A stretch of DNA of 32,020 nt, taken from positions 1 to 32,020 of the forward strand of contig JASNJN010000075.1 in NCBI GenBank assembly GCA_030180075.1. Reading direction: 5' to 3'. Below the pieces are notes generated by a model. The model was not told the DNA's origin and ran no database searches. It saw nothing but the letters and a program-made list of their open reading frames with translations. The translations under genes and the position numbers were made by a program. Numbering within the stretch: position 1 is the first letter of the stretch; each line of letters begins with the position of its first letter. Positions 1-9,423 of this stretch are shown piece after piece. This DNA is from Mikrocytos mackini. Taxonomy: Eukaryota; Endomyxa; Ascetosporea; Mikrocytida; Mikrocytiidae.

Positions 1-371
1 CGGCTAGGCCGAGGTTAGTTCTACTTCGTCCACGTCGGTTTGGTAAAACACTTACATTGGACACACTTGAAGCTATCTTTGCTGGAGTTTACAAAGAAAG
101 ATTTAAAAACACAGCTTTATACAAAGACTTTTTGACTGATTCAGACGGAGACAACATCAACTATTTTGGGGACAAAATTATATACTCTTCTTCAAACAAA
201 GACAAAATCGGAGTTAGACATATGTGGGATGCATATCCGGTTCTAAGGATAGATTTTATTCATATAATAGGTAAAACACCTGAAATTACTGAGAAGAAAA
301 TAAATAGAAAGATATCAATTGCAGCTAAAACATACAAGGTATTCCAACAGTACGAAAAGGAGGCAACTACA
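1..371 (+). repeat. Direct duplicate of the AAA-gene segment 1099-1469
   Basis: These bases are identical to 1099-1469 (constant offset 1098) and diverge at 372 versus 1470. The copy carries the P-loop-like region of the downstream gene, so an apparent ORF at 57-374 is only a fragment of that gene. It runs directly into an inverted copy of the segment just upstream in the same gene. With no differences at all from its source, it is either extremely recent or a library or assembly artefact. Confidence 0.9.
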
Positions 372-566
372 TAAGATGCTTTGTCTTGTCAATATACTGA
401 TTGCGATCAAGAAGATCTAACAAATCCGTCGAATAAATCGAATTCACTTTGACTTTGGGATTAGCAAACTCTCCAGGGTTACCTTCAGAAGTAACAACGA
501 CAGGCTCCGCTCTCATGTTATCTATTTGGGTGACCGTATTTTCTGTGATTTCTGTTTGATNTNTCG
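370..566 (-). repeat. Inverted duplicate of about 893-1088
   Basis: Read on the minus strand, this is the N-terminal coding segment of the gene at 831-3109, matching the reverse complement of about 893-1088. The junction with the direct copy overlaps by two bases (370-371), a microhomology. The far end falls at the ambiguous bases 561 and 563, where the expected sequence still fits if the Ns are C and G. Beyond 566 the match stops. Direct copy, microhomology, then inverted copy is the layout of a template-switch chimera. Confidence 0.88.
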
Positions 567-830
567 CTTTTAGAGTTTTTAAATCCCGTTTAGATGTGTA
601 CTGTATGACAACCATTTGAAAATATGTGGGTAAAGTATTTTGTAACAACACATAGAGCCTATAGCTGCAAATATAGCTGTATTTTGTTGAAGAGTCTCAG
701 AAGTTTCCCGAAATCAAAACGTTTCGGTCTTATACTATATCTTTCACTCGATTGTATAACTGGTATGTTTAGAAGTTGTTGTGTGATTTTAATGCCCTAA
801 CAGAGAATTATTTATTTTCAAAATTTAAAA
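567..830. promoter_or_regulatory. Upstream region of the AAA/PD-(D/E)XK gene with AAATTT motif
   Basis: A non-coding stretch between the duplicated end segment and the ATG at 831. The last 20 bases are A/T only and include AAATTT about 6 bases before the start codon, the same kind of motif seen before several other genes here. AAATTT-like signals near start codons are known from Microsporidia. I see no other element in it. The left edge may be a false join because of the nearby Ns. Confidence 0.4.
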
Positions 831-3109
831 ATGACAAAAAAAAGCAAAAAGGTTGCATGTCAACCACAGGATTCTAATAAACAATCTAATTCGACAGATC
901 AAACAGAAATCACAGAAAATACGGTCACCCAAATAGATAACATGAGAGCGGAGCCTGTCGTTGTTACTTCTGAAGGTAACCCTGGAGAGTTTGCTAATCC
1001 CAAAGTCAAAGTGAATTCGATTTATTCGACGGATTTGTTAGATCTTCTTGATCGCAATCAGTATATTGACAAGACAAAGCATCTTATGTGGATATTGACG
1101 GCTAGGCCGAGGTTAGTTCTACTTCGTCCACGTCGGTTTGGTAAAACACTTACATTGGACACACTTGAAGCTATCTTTGCTGGAGTTTACAAAGAAAGAT
1201 TTAAAAACACAGCTTTATACAAAGACTTTTTGACTGATTCAGACGGAGACAACATCAACTATTTTGGGGACAAAATTATATACTCTTCTTCAAACAAAGA
1301 CAAAATCGGAGTTAGACATATGTGGGATGCATATCCGGTTCTAAGGATAGATTTTATTCATATAATAGGTAAAACACCTGAAATTACTGAGAAGAAAATA
1401 AATAGAAAGATATCAATTGCAGCTAAAACATACAAGGTATTCCAACAGTACGAAAAGGAGGCAACTACACAAGATATTGGCTTGAACATGACGATCCTGT
1501 TTGATCTTCTATGCAATTTAGATGGTTACAAAAAAAAGTGGTAGTTCTAATAGACGAATATGATAGTGTCTTTCAAGACTTTAGATATCCAGGGGATAAA
1601 TTAAAAGACAAGCAACGCCATATTGAAGTTGTCATAGAATTTTACAGGTCGTTAAAGGAAAATAATAAGGAAATCTACTTGTTATTCATGACGGGAATAA
1701 CCAACCTGTTTTTCAACAAAGAAATTTCACCTTTAACAGGCTGGAAGGATTATTCTTTTGAACCAGAAACCGCAGAACTTGTTGGTTTTACGAAAGAAGA
1801 AATTATAAATTCATTTAACGACTGCCAATTCATGAAAATTTATACGCCAATAAAGAATAGACTATCAAAACGAACAAAAAATGCAAAAAATATAAAAGAA
1901 AGGGTTATTAAAGAACTTAGATTCAGATATGATGGATACCGATTCACAAGAAAACCAGTCCACGTTTTCAACTCTGAAGCGATTATTCAATGTTTTAACT
2001 CAGGAAAAATGGAATACTTTTGGTCTAAACAGCTTACGTCTGGAATTCAATGGGATGAACTTTCAAAAGAACCCCGAATATACAACAAACTGGTTCAAGG
2101 AAAAATGTTTGAAAATATCAAAAAGGATGTTCTAACGGGAAGCGACAAATATTTAATGTATACAGACGATAAATGTATAGCCATTTTATACCAAACCGGT
2201 CTGCTTACTATTGAGAAAGTAATAAAAGGTGGAGATTTTTTCAATCTTAAAATACCTAATAACGATGTAGAAATCGGTTTAAAAAAGGCAATAGTATTTG
2301 CTATCGAACAAGAAAGCCTAAGAAAGGTTGACCAATACAGAACGAGGATTATCGATGCTTTGGAAAATGACGATTGGGGTAGCTTTTTTACTTATTTACG
2401 CTCGGTACTACAGAGTGACTTCAGTCTACCAGACGATAAACATGAACCACGTTATACACGAGACATGAACACGGCATTAAAAGCGATAGGTATAAAAACT
2501 GCAGACGAGGGAAAAAGATTGGCGGGAAGTTTTAGAATGGACATATTTTTCAAACATAATGGAAACGTATATATTATTGAAAATAAGTTAATGGAAAAGA
2601 CTTATAAAACTATGAAAAGAGACAAAGGATCCGATCAAATCATTTCGAGGTACTATGTTCAGGTTAGATCCAAAAATCCAAACTGCCCTATCTATCTTAT
2701 AGGGATAAACTTCCAAAAGAAACCAATAACAAATGATATAAAAGTGGAAGATATACGAAAAAAATTTCGGAAGTTTGCAAAAAAAGAACTAAACAAAGAT
2801 AAAATGGCCAATTTAAAACTGGAGGTTAAAGGATTGGATATCGATGGGTTAAAAAACAAACTATTCTCTTTTTTCCCTAATCCTAATTCAATAGATAACT
2901 TCTATATGAAACGAATTGATGATACAGTAGACGGGAATACTATATCACACTTGGAAGGATATTTCTCAGAAAAACAGGTTTTTGAAATAAAAAGCGAAGA
3001 TTCATATCCAAGACACAGAAACAATAGATATCTGGCCAATCTAATTGATGCTCCCGAAATATTATTTAAGAAACGTGAAGATCGGGCTGTGAATAAAAAA
3101 CAAAAATAA
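831..3109 (+). CDS. AAA-ATPase-like / PD-(D/E)XK nuclease family protein, frameshifted in an A8 tract
   Basis: Two overlapping reading frames (831-1544 and about 1538-3109) make one protein of roughly 755 residues once a one-register slip in the A8 run at 1530-1537 is allowed. After a Lys/Ser-rich N-terminus comes the AAA-ATPase-like domain: a P-loop-like RPRRFGKT near residue 100, Walker B VVVLIDEYDS just after the slip, then TGITNLFF and SEAIIQCF typical of the family. The C-terminal part has the nuclease signature GSFRMD, about ten residues, then IIENK (D...ExK), matching PDDEXK_9. Such proteins are common in Bacteroidetes and expanded in Microsporidia and some other eukaryotic parasites and symbionts; their role is not established and mobile or effector-like behaviour has been suggested. 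The homopolymer break may be a sequencing error or real inactivation. The start at 831 is preceded by AAATTT. Confidence 0.85.
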
Positions 3110-3471
3110 TGACCAGAAACGAGCTTCGGGAACATATAGGGAAAGTATATGAGGAAGACCTTGTTTCATCTAAGGGGTTTCACCGATTCTTACATTAAGT
3201 AAATATAAGAGTAGAAATAAAATAACATTTATGTAATCTTTGATTATTTTCTGGGAGTTAATATTTTAACACGAGATTCTAATATTTGGAGGTATTTTCT
3301 GTTATAGTAGAATAACGTTAATCGATACGAACGTCTATTTGAACAAACATAACGTGACCTATAAATAAAATTGGTTAATCTAAAAGTAAGCCGTTATTAA
3401 TATGTAATTCAAACAATCAATAATTAATTACCTTTATAATATTCTTTAAACAAAATATTGTTGTTAACTTT
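3110..3471. other. Spacer without recognisable genes
   Basis: AT-rich sequence between the AAA/PD-(D/E)XK gene and the 3' end of the aminopeptidase remnant on the other strand (convergent arrangement). I see no ORF, strong repeat or RNA motif in it. Confidence 0.6.
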
Positions 3472-3619
3472 TTATACTTTTCTGAAAAACTGAGTTCTGG
3501 CATTTACTTCCCCGCTAAACAACTCCTCTATCTTTTCCAACACATCCTTTTCACTAAATACACTACAGGCTCTGACCATATACCCCAATAATGGTGAAGT
3601 TTTGTATAACTTGATAATA

Positions 3620-4037
3620 CAGTCAAAGAACTTAATTAGTGGACAGTTGAACTTAATTAGTGGTAATTTTTATAAATGATTTTTTAATTAATTTTTGATA
3701 CAAAACTTTATAAAATTCAAGTTGTCCAAAGTTTTTAATTGTTTATATTTTCCAAAATTTGTTTCCTATATTCTTGTAACAATTTCGTTCGAAAAATATT
3801 GAAAATATGAATGAAGAAATAAATATATAATCTATTTAATTAAAATAAAAATCATTTATAAAAATTTCCACTAATTAATTTCACTTGTCCACTAATTAAG
3901 TTCAACTGTCCACTAATTAAGTTCAACTGTCCACTAATTAAGTTCAACTGTCCACTAATTAAGTTCACTTGTCCACTAATTAATTTCACCTGTCCACTAA
4001 TTAAGTTCAACTGTCCACTAATTAAGTTCTTTGACTG
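3620..4037. mobile_element. TA-flanked MITE with CAGTCAAAG termini inside the aminopeptidase remnant
   Basis: The element begins CAGTCAAAGAACTTAATTAG and ends with the reverse complement of that, flanked by TA on both sides (3618-3619, 4038-4039), as for Tc1/mariner/pogo-type elements. The inner inverted repeat extends to about TTTTTATAAATGATTTTT on each arm. No coding capacity. Its excision together with one TA rejoins the host frame. The right arm is expanded into a 21-bp minisatellite, the left arm holds only two copies. Confidence 0.82.
3868..4035. repeat. 21-bp minisatellite, 8 tandem copies
   Basis: Eight head-to-tail copies of a unit like ccactaattaagttcaactg(t) starting at 3868, 3889, 3910, 3931, 3952, 3973, 3994 and 4015, with a few substitutions. 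The period is a multiple of three, so in the minus-strand frame of the host gene it reads as a perfect heptapeptide repeat LISGQLN/LISGQVK. The unit is a tandem multiplication of the element's own terminal sequence. Confidence 0.9.
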
Positions 4038-4351
4038 TATAGTCTTTTCCTTTAAAATGAATAACAACATTTCTCTTTTCTTGTTATTTCTGGTTAACAA
4101 CGAAGTATAAACATAGTGTTTATCTTGAATCTTGACTTTGTCTGTCTTTGTGAACTCCAATACCTTTTCAACGTCATTGATCCCTACCAGTCCCAACGAA
4201 GAAAGAATATTCGATTTGATTTCTACGTTATCCGTTTCCTCGAACTCGGTTATCAATTTGTCTACGTTTGTAGTTCCAAAACTATCATAAACTATCATAA
4301 ACAAGCTTTAGTAAAGAATTGGGAATATTCTTGCTATTCTTTAACGTAGAA

Positions 4352-4727
4352 TCTCATTGTACGCAAATTTCAACCCTGTGGATTTGGCTAAATAAAATGT
4401 ATGTGATTAATTATATGTTTAAACGCATTCTCCTGGATTTTGGGTCGTGAAAGGTTTCTGGTTTGTTTTTTTTAACATTTTAGTATGTTAAATGATTTTT
4501 TAAAAGTAGGCAGCTTTTTGATAAATAAAGAAGCGGGGGAATGGTTCTAAAGTTTTGGGCATCATGTATTCACTTAGAAATAGCTCCGATTTCAGACAAA
4601 TGGTCTTATTGTTTTTAAAAATTAAAATTTCCAACTCTTAAAAGTTGATCTCTTGCCTTCTGCACACATCTACGCATCCACTTAAACCAAGATGAACACA
4701 TCCACGGAAGACAAAGTACTGAATAAT
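4352..4727 (+). repeat. Left MULE terminal inverted repeat (with transposase start codon)
   Basis: Matches the reverse complement of 7641-8019 nearly base for base, with a few substitutions and small indels in T runs. It reaches past the transposase ATG (4692) to codon 12, so promoter, leader and first codons of the transposase are all part of the repeat. Confidence 0.92.
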
Positions 4728-7095
4728 AGTTCCCCTACTAATAGAATCATCACAGGTCTACCACAGCAATTCGTTCGCGAACCTAATGCTATAAACACAT
4801 TCCACGAAGAAGCTTTCAACAATATCTTATCTAAATTGACATCATTTTCGGATTTGAAAACTGCCTTGAAAGATTACTGGGAGAAAACAGGGCATTTCTT
4901 TATTATCAAACGATCTAAAGTTTTTGACAAAAATAAATGCAGCTCAAAATTATCGCGCCATATCAAGATTGCGCCTGCGAATAAGATAGATCTTCCTGAT
5001 ATATACTCACGATTTGTTTACGAAATCATCGAACTGGAATGTTTTTTGGAAAAAGGCGAAACACGCATAGTGTTTTAAAGGGATGTGGTTCGTATAAGCT
5101 TAACTGTCCTTGTAGTATTAAGATAAAGCTCGGGATAATCAACAACCAGATGACATTTCATGTTTATAAATCCGAAAGACAACACACACACATGAACAGA
5201 TGCCCGACATCATCTTTAATTCTCGCTATACAATTCCAATTGAAATATCAGAGTTTATTTTTGATGCCATTGAAGCACAGGCATATATTCCTGCATTGTG
5301 TAACCATATAAACACAAAACACAATTTGACTTTAACAACAAAGAAGCTTCATAATCATTTGAGAGGAAAACAGAGGTTAAATTTTGAACAAGGCTGTGCT
5401 ATTTTGGAGAAGCATGGATACACAACATATATACTGGACAATAAAAACAATATAAACGGAATCATATACCAGGATGACCTTATGAAAAAAGCACTAGCAT
5501 TTTACAGCGAAATAATTCTCATGGATAGTACTTATGGGTTAACAGATGTGGGCTTTTCTTTCTTTGTTTTGATAACAATTGATGGAAATGGAAATACAAT
5601 TCCAGTCGCCTGGATGTTACTTTATAATGAAACTAAAGTTATACTAACAGCAGCATTGTGTGTTTTTAAAAATGAAAACCCCAAAACCATTCGAACACGT
5701 GTATTTTTCACAGACAAAGATTTAGTAGAACGATCTTCAATTAAATCAGTGTTTCCTCACGTTAAACTCAGACTTTGTAGATTTCATACTTTGAGAGCTT
5801 TGGGGCGTGAGGTAACAATTCAGAAATTTGGAATGACTTCTATTGAAAAGAAAAGAATAAATAAGATCTTTCAAAATATGGTCTACGCTAAGGATAAATT
5901 AGAGCTTCTAAGATTATTCAATAAGATACCCAATCCGGCTGTTAAAGAATATTTCAAAAATAATTGGCTTGATATCTACGAGGAATGGAATTTTTTTATC
6001 GACCCAAAACAGTTTTATCACAATACATCCACAACGAATAGAGTGGAAAGATATTTTGGCAAGCTGAAGAAGATGGCCAAATTAAAATCGACAATGGGGG
6101 AAGCTTTACAAGAATTATTGAAATTTCACCATTACGATAAAAACATGCTTTCCCAGAAATATCGTAACAGTTTTGTAAAGGTAAAGCCAATAGAGCAATC
6201 ATATATTAGTTACTTGAGTGATTTTATGACTCCCTTTTCCTATTCTTTATTAAAGGATCAATTAATTCAAACAAAAGGAGAATACTTTTGTCAATCACTA
6301 AGGAAGTATTATACGACTACTTATTCGTGTAGCTGTGGTTTTACAATAAGAAATGGCATGCCATGTTCCCACATGCTATGGAAGAACGGATATAAAGATG
6401 CAACAAACTATATTCATAAATATCACCAGATGAGTTATATGTTAGAATTTATAAAAGAAATAGATAATTTATTTAAACATGGAATAATTAAAACCATGAA
6501 ACAGGACTCTGAATATAAACCGAAAATGATTGTAGTAGACAAAAAAGAAATTGTTAATAAAGAAAAACGATTTAAAAATTTAAGAATTATAACAAACAAG
6601 ATCAATGGATTAATAGCTGATAATACTGGGTATATTTATCAAGGAGTTTTTGAGGTTTTCAGTAAGATTGAGAATTTTGTTACGGAAAAGAAAAACTTGG
6701 AATTAACAAAACTATTTGACTATCTAAACATCGATGTTAGTCTGAATCAACGAGGAAAATATAGGGGAGAATATGAATTGCCAGTAGCAGACGCATTGGT
6801 ATTAAACCATGAAGAAAATAATTCTTTGTTGTTAAATGATTTGAAAAGTTTAGATGATGACCAAAGTCCGAGGAGTCGTGGAAATACAGGAGATATTTAT
6901 ATGAAGAAGCAAAATATCAGGTTTTCAAATACAGAAGGGCCATCTATTGAAAACAAAGTCGGGATAGATGAAAATTTTACTATTACAAATACACTTCCCG
7001 ATGATGTTGATATTATGCGTAATAAAACCAAAGGAAGACAGAAAGGGCAAGTAACAACTGTGATTGGAATTAAAAAAGCAAAAAATATTAAATAA
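4692..7095 (+). pseudogene. MULE transposase with SWIM domain, two N-terminal frameshifts
   Basis: Three consecutive frames (4692-5078, about 5039-5200, about 5185-7095) form one protein of about 800 residues. The N-terminal part has a Cys/His DNA-binding module of WRKY-GCM1/FLYWCH type (KGCGSYKLNCPC then QHTH). The catalytic core is intact: ILMDSTYGL (first Asp), VFFTDKD (second Asp), KLRLCRFHTLRAL (MULE CRFH block) and TNRVERYFGKLK (Glu). A SWIM zinc finger follows (CSCGFTIRNGMPCSH). The C-terminal tail is Lys-rich and charged. Frame breaks lie at a T4 run near 5075 and an (AC)n run near 5180-5190, both error-prone sequences, so inactivation is likely but not certain. The second Met (5200) would lack the DNA-binding module. 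The start at 4692 lies in the terminal repeat. Confidence 0.88.
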
Positions 7096-7379
7096 TAATA
7101 TAATAATAATGATACTAATAATACTAATAAATATATTTTACTTTTATTAAATTTTATATCAGTTGGACATGTTTTTGCTAGGAAAAAGATGTTTCAAAGT
7201 CTAGTTCAACATCTAGTTCAATATTAAATCGAAAGCTTTTGGTGATCGGTACATGTTATTAAGATTCATTTTGGAGTTCATCTCATACATTTGTGTGGAT
7301 TCTACATCTTGTTATTAATCTACTGTTAAATTATGTAGGCTTTGTTTTCTTCTTTCTACAGTTTTGATTTTCAACATCT

Positions 7380-7676
7380 TTAGGTTGTGTCTATGAGCAC
7401 TACGTTATTGTAAAGTGATAAATTACGTACAGGTATATTCGTCTTCTGGATCATAGCCAATAGTGTTAGTATATTCTGCACAGAACTCTTATTAAAGGTA
7501 ATTGCTAGATTGTGGTATTTATTACCAAATGAAGAGTTTCATGTTGTCTAGCCTGATTCAAATGATATCATACCCCCATTTATATAATCTAATGTTAATT
7601 CGTTGAAACGTGGCGGGTCAAGAGTTACAACAATGAAATCATTATTCAGTACTTTGTCTTTCGTGGCTGTGTTCAT
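7380..7676 (-). pseudogene. Decayed second MULE reading frame starting in the right terminal repeat
   Basis: On the minus strand an ATG at 7676-7674, the inverted-repeat copy of the transposase start, opens a frame that begins with nearly the same codons (MNTATKDKVLNN) and then differs fully from the transposase. It meets a TAG at 7550-7548 and a TGA two codons later, but the same frame stays open to a TAA at 7382-7380, about 98 codons in all. The last part (NKSSVQNILTLLAMIQKTN, then IPVRNLSLYNN) looks like real leucine-rich-type protein. This may be a decayed accessory ORF like mudrB of maize MuDR, or a captured host fragment. I do not recognise the family. Confidence 0.5.
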
Positions 7677-8019
7677 CTTGGTTTAAGTGGATGCGTAGAT
7701 GTGTGCAGAAGACAAGAGATCAACTTTTAAGAGTTGGAAATTTTAATTTTTAAAAACAATAAGACCATTTGTCTGAAATCGGAGCTATTTCTAAGTGAAT
7801 ACTTGATGCCCAAAACTTTAGAACCATTCCCCCGCCTCTTTATTTATCAAAAAGCTGCCTACTTTTTAAAAATCATTTAACATACTAAAATGTTAAAAAA
7901 AAAACAAAACCAGAAACCTTTCACGACCCAAAATCCAGGAGAATGCGTTTAAACATATAATTAATCACATACATTTTATTTAGCCAAATCCACAGGGTTG
8001 AAATTTGTGTACAATGAGA
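7641..8019 (-). repeat. Right MULE terminal inverted repeat
   Basis: Reverse-complement partner of 4352-4727. Its outer tip supplies the ATG (8014-8016) now at the head of the broken gene to the right. Confidence 0.92.
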
Positions 8020-8504
8020 CACAACGAACAAAATAAAATCGGAAACTTTCAATTTGTTATGGAAGAGACAGTGCCGCCCAGAATAGACAGGGGATTAAAA
8101 GACTTCAAAGAAACCACCGATATAGTTCATGTTGCTTCCTCCTCTGCTCACGGGGACGTGATCGTAATATTCAATTCCTTGTCTATCTCATTTTTCACCA
8201 ACAGTGCAGCGCCCATTCCTCTTTATCTTTCAAACAGTTCCCCCGAGACACCATACATCTTCTATGAGTTTGTATTCTTCAAAAGCAGTGCCAACGAATT
8301 CTTCTTTTACAACGAAAGAGGACAATTTGTTTTTAGGGACTTGGAAATTTTTGAAAACACTTATCAACTCAATTACAACGAATTTGTAAATGACGGTGAT
8401 GCTGAATTAGAGAACGGAAACGCCGTTAATAGACGTTTACGTGAAAAGAAAAATACACTCTACATTAGTGACAACGAAATTGTAGTGGACATGTTTTGGC
8501 TCAA

Positions 8505-9423
8505 TTGAAAAATGCCACAAAAATGGAAAAATGCCACAAAATTGAAAAATAGCACAAATTTGGCGTTTTGATTGTCCCAGAAAATAACCATGCTCAGAAA
8601 AAAAAATTTTTTAAAACAGCAAATTTGTTTTTCAGGCAATAAATTTATGGAAAAATATTATCTAACATTTTTTATCTCAGAAAATTAGTATTATTTTCCA
8701 TTCTCAAAAAAAATTTTTTGAACCCAACAAAACTTTTTTATAATTTTTTAAACATTTTTGAAAAAAAAAATTTTTTGAATTTTTTTGAAATTTTATATTT
8801 TTGGTCAAAAAGTCACCTCTCAAAAATTTTACTAAATGAACCCGAAATTTTTTTCAAAAATTTTTTTAGAACGTTGTAAAAGCATGATCTCAAAGAAAAA
8901 GCATTTTAAAAAAAAATTCCGAAAAATATTCGCTGTATTGATACCTCAGGAATTGGTGTATAATACACCATTATTTAATTTTTAATATTAAATCGATCAT
9001 AATATTTTCAAAAATTTTTAAAAGTTTCATTTTGTAGATCTCTCGAAAATACAAGCGCTAAAAAAATTTGAAAAAAAATTCTCAAAAATTTTTGTGTTTT
9101 TGAACTTCAACTTATTTGAAAATTTCCTTGATGCACCCCTTGAAAATTCAAAAAAAATGTTTTTCAAAAATGTTTAAAAAGTGATAAAAACGTGTTTTTG
9201 GTCAAAAAAATTTTTTTCATGTTCGAAATTTTTTTTTTGAGAATGGAAAAAAATATAAATTTTTTAGGATAAAAAATTTTTGGAAGCGTTTTTCCAATAA
9301 AATTTTTGCCCGAAAAATAATTTGTTGTTTTTAAAAAAAATTTTTTTCTGAGCATGGCTATTTTCCGGGGCAATCAAAATAGAAAATTTGTGGCATTTTT
9401 CAATTTTTGTGGCATTTTTCAAT
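8505..9423. mobile_element. Non-autonomous foldback/MITE element with 4-bp TCAA duplication
   Basis: Starts TTGAAAAATGCCACAAAAAT and ends with the inverted equivalent (ggcatttttcaa at 9411-9422). Inverted similarity continues for roughly 150 bp on each side (for example ccatgctcagaaaaaaa against tttttttctgagcatgg). TCAA lies at 8501-8504 and again at 9424-9427. The interior is very AT-rich with runs of A and T and no convincing coding. The ends have no GT...AG, so it is not a spliceosomal intron. Confidence 0.8.

Larger units (their letters stand above)
3472..4351 (-). pseudogene. M1 (puromycin-sensitive/ERAP1-type) aminopeptidase, C-terminal remnant
   Basis: On the minus strand the helical ERAP1-like C-terminal domain of an M1 zinc aminopeptidase is readable: NIPNSLLKLVYDS, then TEFEETDNVEIKSNILSSLG, KVLEFTKTDKVKIQDKHYV and LLFILKEKT, and beyond an insertion SPLLGYMVRACSVFSEKDV up to a TAA at 3472-3474. 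This follows the family pattern of alternating helices with xxTDxxExKxxILxxLG and VRxQD-like segments. The catalytic HExxH part is absent: the frame ends at the MULE border at 4351. Breaks: a tandem 10-bp duplication (gtttatgata twice, about 4287-4306) shifts the frame, and a 418-bp MITE (3620-4037) splits the last 50 codons. Removing the MITE plus one TA restores the frame exactly. It cannot make an active enzyme. Confidence 0.82.
4352..8019 (+). mobile_element. MULE (Mutator-like) DNA transposon with long terminal inverted repeats
   Basis: A 3668-bp unit bounded by terminal inverted repeats of about 376 bp that I estimate by eye at 97-98% identical (outer tip TCTCATTGTACRCAAATTTC). It encodes a MULE transposase with SWIM zinc finger on the plus strand and the remains of a convergent second reading frame on the minus strand. 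High repeat identity means a fairly recent arrival. MULEs normally make 8-11 bp target duplications; here the flanks (aacgtagaa left, cacaacgaa right) do not match convincingly, and the two sides lie in different broken genes, which suggests recombination between copies or loss of one flank. Confidence 0.9.

Noticed and set aside
57-374. Apparent separate 105-codon gene at the window start
   Set aside because: It is an exact copy of part of the gene at 831-3109 that ends at a chimeric junction; it has no start or end of its own.
3868-4035. CRISPR-like array or a genuine LISGQLN repeat protein
   Set aside because: Units are directly adjacent with no spacers, in a eukaryotic context, and the repeat is the end of a MITE inside a broken gene.
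4116-4349. Plus-strand 77-codon ORF
   Set aside because: It lies antisense to the aminopeptidase remnant, whose protein similarity is clear.
5060-5210. Introns explaining the MULE frame changes
   Set aside because: The coding similarity continues through both points with no gap, so single-base slips in a T run and an AC run explain it better.
8505-9423. Spliceosomal intron or introner inside the large gene
   Set aside because: Ends are not GT...AG or another known splice pair; inverted termini and a flanking TCAA repeat fit a transposon. The gene is broken elsewhere as well.
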